In this document: piece by piece, positions 1-6,343 of the stretch
Position numbering within the stretch: position 1 is the first letter of the stretch
How the letters are laid out: each line of letters opens with the position of its first letter
Position numbers and translations under genes: made by a program
Assembly (NCBI GenBank): GCA_016934135.1
Contig: JAFGTK010000166.1
Coordinates: 1-13,532, forward strand
Length of the DNA: 13,532 nt
From: Deltaproteobacteria bacterium
GTDB taxonomy: Bacteria; Desulfobacterota; Desulfomonilia; UBA1062
Reading direction: 5' to 3'
The notes under the pieces: model-generated
Databases searched by the model: none
Told to the model about the DNA's origin: nothing
The model's input: only the letters and a program-made list of their open reading frames with translations

Positions 1-399
1 GAGGGTGCGGGCCAGAAGTATTTTAAGGATCTTCCGCAGCACAAGGATGCATCAGGAAATATCAAGAAAGGTGATATCGGGCTCTTACTGAAGGAAAAGA
101 TTGAAGAGCATTTCCTAGCAAAGAAAACTGTCATCAATATTAAATATATAGATCCCAGCTATGTTATCAGAAGCGTTCCTGCCAATGCAGCTGATTCCAT
201 TTTCTGCGGATTTCTCGCTCAGATGGCCGTTCATGCAGGTATGAGCGGTAAAACCGATATGCTTATCGGCTTGTGGAATAATATGTATGTACATATACCT
301 ATTGAGTTAAGTGTAAAAAGCAGAAAGAAGATAGATATTGAAGGTCCGCTTTGGATGTCGGTAAAGGAATCAACCGGGCAGCCGATCATGAAAAACTAA
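1..399 (+). CDS. 6-phosphofructokinase, C-terminal part (cut by window start)
   Basis: This is the last 132 residues of a phosphofructokinase, the glycolytic enzyme that phosphorylates fructose 6-phosphate in the cytoplasm. Frame 1 is open from the first base to a TAA at 397-399. The fragment carries DPSYVIRSVPANAADS, then LAQMAVHAG, GKTDMLIGLWNN and VHIPIEL. These are the C-terminal signature of the plant/trypanosome/spirochaete branch (TP0108 type) rather than the short E. coli PfkA form. That branch contains both ATP-using and pyrophosphate-using enzymes. The residues that decide the phosphate donor lie in the missing N-terminal part, so the donor is left open. The gene is the first visible member of a + strand run: the next start is 40 bases downstream, with no terminator between. 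Family is confident; subtype is inferred. Confidence 0.85.
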   Translation, partial: EGAGQKYFKDLPQHKDASGNIKKGDIGLLLKEKIEEHFLAKKTVINIKYIDPSYVIRSVPANAADSIFCGFLAQMAVHAGMSGKTDMLIGLWNNMYVHIPIELSVKSRKKIDIEGPLWMSVKESTGQPIMKN

Positions 400-439
400 G
401 GGAACTTTAAGATTATTCAAAAAGGTAAAGGAGAGAGAC

Positions 440-1249
440 ATGGAAGACAAGATATTGGACGATGATGATATAATAGATCTTACCGATCTGTTGGAAGAAG
501 GTCAGCCGCCTCAGGATAAAAAGATATCGGACGTCGGTGGGGTATCTCCAGCCAGTGCAAATGAGCCTGATTCCTTTGACCTGGGTAAGGAGATCTCTAT
601 GGAATATGATGTTTCCGTAGAGGAGATCGAACACGGAGATGAGAATCTCGATATCGATGTATCTCTTTCCTCAAATGAAGAAGAGGCACTTACTCATGAA
701 AAGGCCCAGGAAGACGATGCCATACAGCTTGAGGATACAGGTGAGAGCCTTGAAAGTGCACTTGATGATGACGCATCTCTTGAGGGTATTGATCTTACAG
801 TCGATGAGCAGGAGATAGTGACGTTGGATGATAAGGAAGACACATTTTCAGTTTCAGAGCAGGACCTTGAGGCAGGCTCAGGTACATCAGAGCTCGATAT
901 GCCCGTTCAGGAAGAGGTCTCTGCACAAGACTCTTCTTCAGCAGGACAGGAAGAGGGCATGTTTGATATGGGCGAGGCCTTGACAGATGAGCCGGATAGA
1001 ATCGTTGCCGAGGACAAAGGTGAAGAATTGCAGGCTGAAGCTGAAACACAGGAACTGCCGCGCATGAACAGTGATGAAGTGATCCGGGAACTCTCCAAGG
1101 AGATCCCGAATATTCTTGAGGGGGTAGTAAGGCCGCTTATGGCTGAACTTGTAAAAGAGATCATTACTGTATCAAGAGAGCAGCTGCCCGGTATTGTAGA
1201 AAAGGTGATCCGGGAAGAGATAGGAAAGCTAAAGAAACTGGATTCCTGA
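440..1249 (+). CDS. Acidic, mostly disordered protein with PopZ-like C-terminal helices
   Basis: A 269-residue protein of unknown function. Residues 1 to about 205 are packed with Asp and Glu, have few hydrophobic clusters, and look intrinsically disordered. From about residue 210 the composition changes to amphipathic helix: ILEGVVRPLMAELVKEI, then LPGIVEKVIREEIGKL near the end. The order 'RPLM-x-LVKE ... LPGIVEKVIREEI' resembles the C-terminal oligomerisation region of PopZ (DUF2497), the polar organising protein of Alphaproteobacteria, which also has an acidic disordered linker. This is a resemblance by eye, not a proven homology. There is no signal peptide or membrane segment. The start has a good ribosome site (GGAGAG). 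The gene lies 40 bases after the phosphofructokinase stop and 85 before the chosen valS start, so co-transcription is likely. It could instead be a lineage-specific acidic scaffold protein. Confidence 0.8.
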   Translation: MEDKILDDDDIIDLTDLLEEGQPPQDKKISDVGGVSPASANEPDSFDLGKEISMEYDVSVEEIEHGDENLDIDVSLSSNEEEALTHEKAQEDDAIQLEDTGESLESALDDDASLEGIDLTVDEQEIVTLDDKEDTFSVSEQDLEAGSGTSELDMPVQEEVSAQDSSSAGQEEGMFDMGEALTDEPDRIVAEDKGEELQAEAETQELPRMNSDEVIRELSKEIPNILEGVVRPLMAELVKEIITVSREQLPGIVEKVIREEIGKLKKLDS

Positions 1250-1334
1250 AATGACTTAAAACAAGGTATATGATTTTTGCCTTTCGCCTCTTTTCATGAT
1301 ATGGAATCTGCAGTTTGCACAAGAGGAGAAGGCA

Positions 1335-3971
1335 ATGCTGGAAAGAGAATACGACCCCAAGGATATAGAGCAGAAATGGTATGATTTCTGGCTGGAAAAG
1401 AAATATTTTCATGCCGATGAAAAAGATGGTCAAAAGAAGGCCTATTCCATAGTAATCCCTCCCCCCAATGTTACCGGTGTCCTCCATATGGGGCATGCAC
1501 TGAACAACACGATCCAGGATATTATGATTCGATACAAACGTATGGACGGATACAATGCACTGTGGATGCCGGGTACCGATCATGCCGGTATCGCCACTCA
1601 GAATGTGGTGGAAAGATATCTCACGGAAAAGGGAATGTCGCGCCACGATCTGGGTCGTGAAATGTTTATAGACGAGGTGTGGAGGTGGAGGGAAAAGCAT
1701 GGCGGTCTTATCATAGGTCAGTTAAAACGCCTGGGTGCCTCCTGTGACTGGGACAGGATAAGATTTACCATGGATGAGGGCCTTTCAAAGGCTGTACGAA
1801 AGGTTTTTGTGTCGTTATATGAGGACGGGCTGATCTATCGGAGCGATTATATCGTCAACTGGTGTCCGAGGTGTCACAGCGCCCTGTCGGATCTTGAGGT
1901 CGAGCACGAGGAAGAAGAAGGTTTTCTCTGGCATATCAGATATCCCCTTGCAGATGGAGATGGAGAGGTCGTCGTTGCCACAACCCGGCCCGAGACTATG
2001 CTGGGAGATACCTGCGTTGCAGTAAATCCCTCTGATGAGAGATATGCTTCCCTTGTCGGCAAAGAGGTTATTCTTCCTGTCATGAACAGGCGGATCCCGA
2101 TTATTGCCGATCATGTTGTCGATAAGGATTTCGGTACAGGTGCCGTGAAGATAACCCCTGCCCATGATCTTAACGACTATGAGCTGAGTCTGCGCCACGG
2201 ACTTGAAGTCATAGTAATCATGGATGAATCCGGCATCATGAACGAGAATGCCGGTGTATATAAAGGACTTGACCGTTTTGTCTGCAGAAAGGACCTGGAA
2301 GGAGATCTCGAAGAGCAGGGATATCTGATCGACAAGACCCCTTACAAGGTACCTGTCGGCAAATGCTACAGGTGTAAGAGTGTTATCGAGCCGTACCTTT
2401 CCAAGCAGTGGTTTGTGAAGGCCGGTCCTCTCGCTAAAGAGGCTATCAGGGCGGTCGAAGAATCCAGGACGCGGATATTGCCGAAGCTGTGGGAAAAAAC
2501 CTATTATGAGTGGATGTACAATATACGCGACTGGTGCATTTCCCGCCAGATATGGTGGGGGCACAGGATACCTGCCTGGTACTGTGAAGATTGCGAAGAG
2601 GTTATTGTAAGCGAGACTTTGCCGGGCAAGTGCACTCAGTGTGGTAGTGAAAATCTCAGGCAGGAAACAGATGTTCTTGATACCTGGTTTTCTTCCGGAC
2701 TGTGGCCGTTTTCTACTATGGGCTGGCCCGATGATACTCAGACTTTGAAGAAATTTTATCCGACAGACGTACTTATTACCGGATTCGATATCCTGTTTTT
2801 CTGGGTTGCGCGAATGATGATGATGGGCATCAAATTTATGGGAGATGTGCCTTTTAAGGATGTATACCTTCATGCCCTTGTTCGTGACGAAAAAGGTCAG
2901 AAGATGAGCAAATCCAAGGGTAACATTGTGGATCCCATAGACGAGATGAACAAGTATGGTGCTGATGCCTTCCGTTTTGCCCTGACAGCATTTGCGGCCA
3001 TGGGCAGGGATGTGAGGATCAGCGACAAGCGTATCCAGGGTTACCGTTACTTTATCAATAAGATATGGAACGCTGGGAAGTTTGTGCTGAGCAATATCGA
3101 AGGATTTGATCCGCAGGGTATCACGATAGAGAAAGACAAGCTTAGCCTCGCAGACAAATGGATACTTACAAAACTCAACAAGACTATCGAGGATACTCGG
3201 TCTGCACTGGAGGAGTACCGCTACAATGATGCTGCAGATACTCTCTACCAGTTCACCTGGCATACCTTCTGCGACTGGTTCATAGAATTGTCAAAGCCGA
3301 TGATGACAGAAGTTGGTGCGCCGTATACCAGATGGACGCTGCATCATGTCTTCAAATCCCTGCTCGAGATGCTTCATCCCATTATCCCATTCGTCACAGA
3401 GGAGATCTGGCAGTATATGCCAGGAAGGCAAGGAGAATCCATTGTGATTGCCCAGTACCCTAAGGTGAATAATGAATTGAATTTTCCAGATGAAGCATAC
3501 AAGATGGAGTGCATCAATGACGTTGTCTCAGGTGTTCGAAGCATCCGTGGAGAGACCAATATATCGCCGTCAGTGATGCTCGATGTCGTTTTGAAGGTTA
3601 AGTCCAACGACATGGAGGCTCTGGTGGATACGTATCGTGTACTCATTCAGGATCTGGCTAGGGTAAAGAATATCGATGTCATTTCCGAGAATGGAACACG
3701 GCCGAAGAAATGTGCATTGGCAGTAACGAGTGAAGTCGAGGTATATGTCCCTCTGGAAGGTGTTATTGACCTTGATAAGGAAAGAGAACGGCTTGATAAA
3801 CAGATAAATAAGGCCAGAAAGGAACTCGATGCAAAACAAAGAAAACTTACGAATAGGGATTTTCTGGCAAAGGCAAAGAAGGAAATTGTAGAAGAACAAC
3901 AACGTATCAAAGAAGAACTCGATTTTATGATAGAAAGACTGATCAAAGCGCATTCGCTGCTCGAGGGGTGA
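1335..3971 (+). CDS. valS: Valyl-tRNA synthetase
   Basis: Attaches valine to tRNA-Val in the cytoplasm and edits mischarged threonine. Class I signatures are present: PPPNVTGVLHMGH (HIGH motif, residues 51-54), GTDHAGIATQ, and KMSKS at 523-527. The CP1 editing domain has TTRPE at 216-220. Two zinc-ribbon cysteine sets are visible (C177/C180 with C344/C347, and C417/C420 with C433/C436). ISRQIWWGHRIPAWYC leads into the second set. A charged coiled coil at about 812-870 is the usual C-terminal tRNA-binding arm. The 878 residues match the normal ValRS length. I chose ATG at 1335 because it gives the family-typical start MLEREYDPKDIE and has GAGGAG just upstream. An in-frame ATG at 1296 would add 13 atypical residues and lacks a convincing ribosome site. 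I saw no T-box upstream. The stop overlaps the birA start. Confidence 0.97.
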   Translation: MLEREYDPKDIEQKWYDFWLEKKYFHADEKDGQKKAYSIVIPPPNVTGVLHMGHALNNTIQDIMIRYKRMDGYNALWMPGTDHAGIATQNVVERYLTEKGMSRHDLGREMFIDEVWRWREKHGGLIIGQLKRLGASCDWDRIRFTMDEGLSKAVRKVFVSLYEDGLIYRSDYIVNWCPRCHSALSDLEVEHEEEEGFLWHIRYPLADGDGEVVVATTRPETMLGDTCVAVNPSDERYASLVGKEVILPVMNRRIPIIADHVVDKDFGTGAVKITPAHDLNDYELSLRHGLEVIVIMDESGIMNENAGVYKGLDRFVCRKDLEGDLEEQGYLIDKTPYKVPVGKCYRCKSVIEPYLSKQWFVKAGPLAKEAIRAVEESRTRILPKLWEKTYYEWMYNIRDWCISRQIWWGHRIPAWYCEDCEEVIVSETLPGKCTQCGSENLRQETDVLDTWFSSGLWPFSTMGWPDDTQTLKKFYPTDVLITGFDILFFWVARMMMMGIKFMGDVPFKDVYLHALVRDEKGQKMSKSKGNIVDPIDEMNKYGADAFRFALTAFAAMGRDVRISDKRIQGYRYFINKIWNAGKFVLSNIEGFDPQGITIEKDKLSLADKWILTKLNKTIEDTRSALEEYRYNDAADTLYQFTWHTFCDWFIELSKPMMTEVGAPYTRWTLHHVFKSLLEMLHPIIPFVTEEIWQYMPGRQGESIVIAQYPKVNNELNFPDEAYKMECINDVVSGVRSIRGETNISPSVMLDVVLKVKSNDMEALVDTYRVLIQDLARVKNIDVISENGTRPKKCALAVTSEVEVYVPLEGVIDLDKERERLDKQINKARKELDAKQRKLTNRDFLAKAKKEIVEEQQRIKEELDFMIERLIKAHSLLEG

Positions 3972-4678
3972 TGGGCGCCGACTTTGATAGCAGGTTCATA
4001 AACGATTATATAGAACTCGATGAGGTTGACTCCACAAACAGATTTGCACTTGATACCGGCAGAGAAGGCCTGCTTGTTACTGCCCGGTCTCAGTTTTCGG
4101 GAAAGGGAACCAAGGGGAGAACATGGTTCTCCCCTTGTGGTACGAATCTTTACCTTACCATGACCTTTGGGAAGCCGGATCCGAGGTTTCCTCTTGTTGC
4201 CGGGGTGGCTCTGCGTGAGACCGTCTCATTTTTTCTTCCGGACAGTGATGTCTGTATCAAGTGGCCTAATGATATTATTGTCTCCGGGCAAAAGGTATGC
4301 GGCATTCTCTGTGAATCCAGAGGAACGATTACTGCCGTAGGTGCAGGCATGAATGTGAATCAGTTGGCCTGGCCGGATGATTTGAAGGATAGAGCAATAT
4401 CTTTTGCTCAAGTCAGCAAAAAACAATATGAGCTGATTCAGGTAGTAAAGCAGGCTGTATTTCACATCGATCACTGGTTTACCCTTTTTTTTGAGAAGGG
4501 CTTCGCGCCCGTCAGACAACGATTTCTCGAATACGGATTACTGAACGGGCATAAGATTTTAACAGATGAAGGGATTGAATGCTGCATAGTGGATCTGAAT
4601 ATGGAGGGACACCTTCTCATCAATGTTTCGGGAAGGTTGAAAACATTGTCCAGCGGCTCCATACATATTGCAAGGTGA
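3971..4678 (+). CDS. birA: Biotin--[acetyl-CoA carboxylase] ligase, without DNA-binding domain
   Basis: Activates biotin as biotinyl-AMP and transfers it to a lysine of biotin carboxyl carrier proteins. At 235 residues it has only the catalytic and small C-terminal domains. It lacks the N-terminal helix-turn-helix of E. coli BirA, so it should not act as the biotin repressor. Motifs: LDEVDSTN (17-24), the biotinyl-AMP loop GKGTKGRTW (44-52), KWPNDI (97-102), K108 of QKVCGIL (equivalent to E. coli K183), and GAGMNVN (124-130). In the loop, the position of E. coli Arg118 is Thr47, which is unusual (see findings). The ATG at 3971-3973 shares its A with the valS TGA (TGATG), a layout that suggests coupled translation. 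A GTG at 3968 directly before it is an alternative start adding one residue. Confidence 0.93.
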   Translation: MGADFDSRFINDYIELDEVDSTNRFALDTGREGLLVTARSQFSGKGTKGRTWFSPCGTNLYLTMTFGKPDPRFPLVAGVALRETVSFFLPDSDVCIKWPNDIIVSGQKVCGILCESRGTITAVGAGMNVNQLAWPDDLKDRAISFAQVSKKQYELIQVVKQAVFHIDHWFTLFFEKGFAPVRQRFLEYGLLNGHKILTDEGIECCIVDLNMEGHLLINVSGRLKTLSSGSIHIAR

Positions 4679-4730
4679 TCCCGACATCATTTTTCTGATA
4701 GCTGCATCCCGACTTTTTCATTTGTGAAAA
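4678..4730 (+). repeat. Short direct repeat and AT-rich inverted repeat after birA
   Basis: The 134-base gap between birA and the next gene holds two copies of ATCCCGAC (4678-4685, the first base lying within the birA stop, and 4706-4713), each followed closely by a T run. It also holds an inverted repeat TTTTCA-tttg-TGAAAA (4715-4730). The stem is too AT-rich to be a convincing intrinsic terminator, and no long U tract follows it. The elements may be a regulatory site or chance. The rest of the gap is AT-rich and I see no clear promoter in it. Confidence 0.3.
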
Positions 4731-4801
4731 CCTCTATGAACGCAAAGAAAATATGCATCGCAGGGGTTGTCTTTTCCTTACTTGTAACTAAAAATATAGG
4801 G

Positions 4802-4807
4802 AGGAGG
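4802..4807 (+). promoter_or_regulatory. Strong ribosome binding site (AGGAGG)
   Basis: A full AGGAGG sits 5 bases before the ATG at 4813, inside a longer purine run (4798-4809). It fixes the start of the BCAM0308-family gene and suggests that translation of this two-gene unit begins independently of birA. Confidence 0.75.
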
Positions 4808-4812
4808 AGCGT

Positions 4813-5286
4813 ATGCGACTAGACCGAAATATCAAACAAAAGGTGCATGACCCCTATGATGAAGGTCGTAAGTACTCGGAAGGTACATACTGTCCAGAGT
4901 GCCGGGCTCTCTATCAGGGGGGGAGGTGGAAATGGTCGAGAACCAAGGATGTGGCTGGTGAGCCTTGTCTGTGCTCTGCCTGCAGAAGAATCAGGGACAG
5001 ATTTCCTGCAGGTGAGGTCTATCTGTCAGGAAGTTATTTACATGATCATCGCTTGGAGATATTAAATCTCGTCCAGAATATTATCAAGGAAGGGAAAGAA
5101 CGCTCACCTTTGAAGAGGGTCATCGATTTTACGGAAGATAACCAGGAAGTATGTGTAAGCCTGACCGACAATCATCTGGCCAGGCATATAGGCGAAGCTG
5201 TCTACAAGGCATATAATGGGGAGCTCGATGTAAAGTTTTCTGAGGAAGAGAAATTCGTTCGGCTGTACTGGCACCGGGATGCATGA
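4813..5286 (+). CDS. BCAM0308-family zinc-ribbon protein
   Basis: A 157-residue soluble protein that I recognise as the BCAM0308 family, which has no settled biochemical function. Two cysteine pairs (C27/C30 and C54/C57, with a further C52) form a probable zinc ribbon around the family pattern YQGGRWKW. Family-typical blocks follow: ACRRIRDRFPAGEVYLSGSY, a central helix about LEILNLVQNIIKE, and TDNHLARHIGEAVYKAYNGEL (split here as TDNHLARHIGEAV at 118-130 and YKAYNGEL at 131-138). The end, VRLYWHRD, is also typical. The zinc ribbon is loosely like that of the ribosome export factor NMD3, so an RNA- or ribosome-related role is possible but is inference. There is no signal peptide or membrane segment. 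Its last four bases overlap the start of the deacetylase gene (ATGA), so the two are probably translated together. Confidence 0.85.
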   Translation: MRLDRNIKQKVHDPYDEGRKYSEGTYCPECRALYQGGRWKWSRTKDVAGEPCLCSACRRIRDRFPAGEVYLSGSYLHDHRLEILNLVQNIIKEGKERSPLKRVIDFTEDNQEVCVSLTDNHLARHIGEAVYKAYNGELDVKFSEEEKFVRLYWHRDA

Positions 5287-6017
5287 GACCCTCTGTTATA
5301 GTCAACGCAGATGACCTCGGGCTGAGCAGGGAGATCAATGAGGGTGTTCTTAGCGGTCTGAAACAGGGAATAATAACAGACACGTCATTGCTGATAAAGG
5401 CACCGCACACGCAACATGCGGTTACAGAACTGAGACATATGGGTCTTGAGTTCTGCGGAATACACATCGATCTCGATGAACGACTGGGTTGGTCTTCACC
5501 GGGGAGAGAGCGGATTCCCCGCTTAGAGCTGGTATCATTATTGGAGAGCGGATCTCTGATTGAACAATGCAGAGCCGAAGCAAGATGTCAGATAGAGGAG
5601 TTTCTTTCCTGCGGTCTTTACCCTACACATCTTGACACCCACCACCATGTTCATGGGTTTCTCCCTGTCTTTGATCTTCTTGTTGATCTTATGAAAGAGT
5701 ATAGTATCCCTGCAATGCGGTTCAATCCAAGTGGATACACACTCTTGACGAGAGAGGATATCCCCTTGGACCCAAAGACCTGCGATCTCATGGAAAAGAC
5801 TCTGATAAACCAGGGTCTTTTCTATTGCAGGGAAATGATCGAAGGTGCAGACAAGATCGAGGATATCGGGACGGAACTTACCGAACTGGTTGTGCATCCA
5901 TCCCTTGGAGGTGAACACTGGAGAAACAAAGAATATGAAAGCCTTTCTTCTTCCCATTTCCAGTATCTGTTGAAAGACAGAGGCCTTAGTCTTATCAGCT
6001 TTTCCGATCTGCTCTGA
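5283..6017 (+). CDS. ChbG/HpnK (YdjC) family carbohydrate deacetylase
   Basis: A 244-residue member of the YdjC-like family, metal-dependent enzymes that remove acetyl groups from N-acetylated sugars. ChbG acts on chito-oligosaccharides and HpnK in hopanoid synthesis. The N-terminal NADDLGLS (8-15) supplies the catalytic and metal-binding aspartates. GIHIDLDE (59-66) supplies a histidine, THLDTHHHVHG (115-125) is the central metal motif, and ELVVHPS (201-207) the late histidine motif. The second block usually reads HLNLTEG, so HIDLDE is a noticeable variant. No signal peptide is seen, which places the enzyme in the cytoplasm. The substrate cannot be told from sequence, and no chitin or hopanoid genes are near. 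It overlaps the zinc-ribbon gene by 4 bases and ends 6 bases before the convergent gene that follows. Confidence 0.9.
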   Translation: MRPSVIVNADDLGLSREINEGVLSGLKQGIITDTSLLIKAPHTQHAVTELRHMGLEFCGIHIDLDERLGWSSPGRERIPRLELVSLLESGSLIEQCRAEARCQIEEFLSCGLYPTHLDTHHHVHGFLPVFDLLVDLMKEYSIPAMRFNPSGYTLLTREDIPLDPKTCDLMEKTLINQGLFYCREMIEGADKIEDIGTELTELVVHPSLGGEHWRNKEYESLSSSHFQYLLKDRGLSLISFSDLL

Positions 6018-6023
6018 ACTTTC

Positions 6024-6293
6024 TTATGATTGCAGCTGTCTGTCCAGGACTGAATTTCTCATATACAGTAGAATATCCAGAAAAACCATAAGTGCGTTGA
6101 GGCTGTAGAGGAGAACAACCCAGTCAGGATTGAAAAACGTCTTATGCAGGATACCTGCTATGTATCCGGTAAAGACGATTACTAAGAAAACGCCGCTTTT
6201 CCCTTTTGACGTTCTTGAGATATAAGATTTGTAAATGGATGACGGCCATGCTGCCCCGAAACAGAGCAGCATGGTAACTTCGAATATACTCAT
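6024..6293 (-). CDS. Small PQ-loop (SemiSWEET-like) three-helix membrane protein
   Basis: An 89-residue protein with three hydrophobic segments at about 3-21, 34-52 and 57-77. The first helix leads into WPSSIYKSYISRTSKGKS (16-33). This has the layout of a PQ-loop motif: a proline in helix 1, then a basic stretch ending in KGKS before helix 2. The usual Gln after the Pro is Ser here. Three helices with one PQ-loop is the size and plan of SemiSWEET half-transporters, which dimerise to carry small sugars. Whether this protein transports anything is unknown. It starts 50 bases after the pilC stop on the same strand and may be the last gene of the pilus operon. The ribosome site is weak (AGGA, rather far from ATG), and an inverted repeat lies in the leader. 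ATG at residue 8 is another possible start. Confidence 0.75.
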   Translation of the reverse strand: MSIFEVTMLLCFGAAWPSSIYKSYISRTSKGKSGVFLVIVFTGYIAGILHKTFFNPDWVVLLYSLNALMVFLDILLYMRNSVLDRQLQS

Positions 6294-6305
6294 AATAGGG
6301 ATGTC

Positions 6306-6339
6306 ATCCTGATGCAGTTTTAATTCATGTGATCAGGAT
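6306..6339 (-). repeat. Inverted repeat between pilC and the PQ-loop gene
   Basis: ATCCTGAT (6306-6313) and ATCAGGAT (6332-6339) are perfect 8-base inverted arms with an 18-base loop. On the - strand transcript the arm nearest the PQ-loop gene contains its only ribosome-site-like AGGA. A second short palindrome (GGATG-A-CATCC on the - strand, 6300-6310) overlaps that arm, so the two pairings exclude each other. No U tract follows, so it is not a normal terminator. It may affect translation or mRNA ends; this is inference. Confidence 0.45.
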
Positions 6340-6343
6340 ATGT

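Noticed and set aside
1250..1334. Possible T-box leader before valS
   Set aside because: The 85-base gap is too short for one. It has no T-box sequence or terminator hairpin, and the phylogenetic setting does not favour it.
1815..3263. A long (482-codon) open frame on the - strand
   Set aside because: It lies wholly inside valS, which is certain on the + strand. Its translation matches nothing I recognise and has the character of a mirror of the coding strand, and I see no ribosome site for it.
4216..4234. Terminator-like element in birA: TGAGAC-C-GTCTCA followed by six Ts
   Set aside because: The bases encode the normal BirA residues RETVSFF in frame. With a realistic loop the stem is only about 5 pairs, so termination inside the gene is unlikely, though some attenuation cannot be excluded.
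4765..4799. Sigma-70-like boxes (TTGTCT and an A-rich -10) before the zinc-ribbon gene
   Set aside because: The -10 is poor, and the implied transcript start would fall on the ribosome binding site, so I do not list it as a promoter.
6018..6023. A terminator between the convergent deacetylase and PQ-loop genes
   Set aside because: Only six bases separate the stop codons, and I see no stem followed by a T run on either side.
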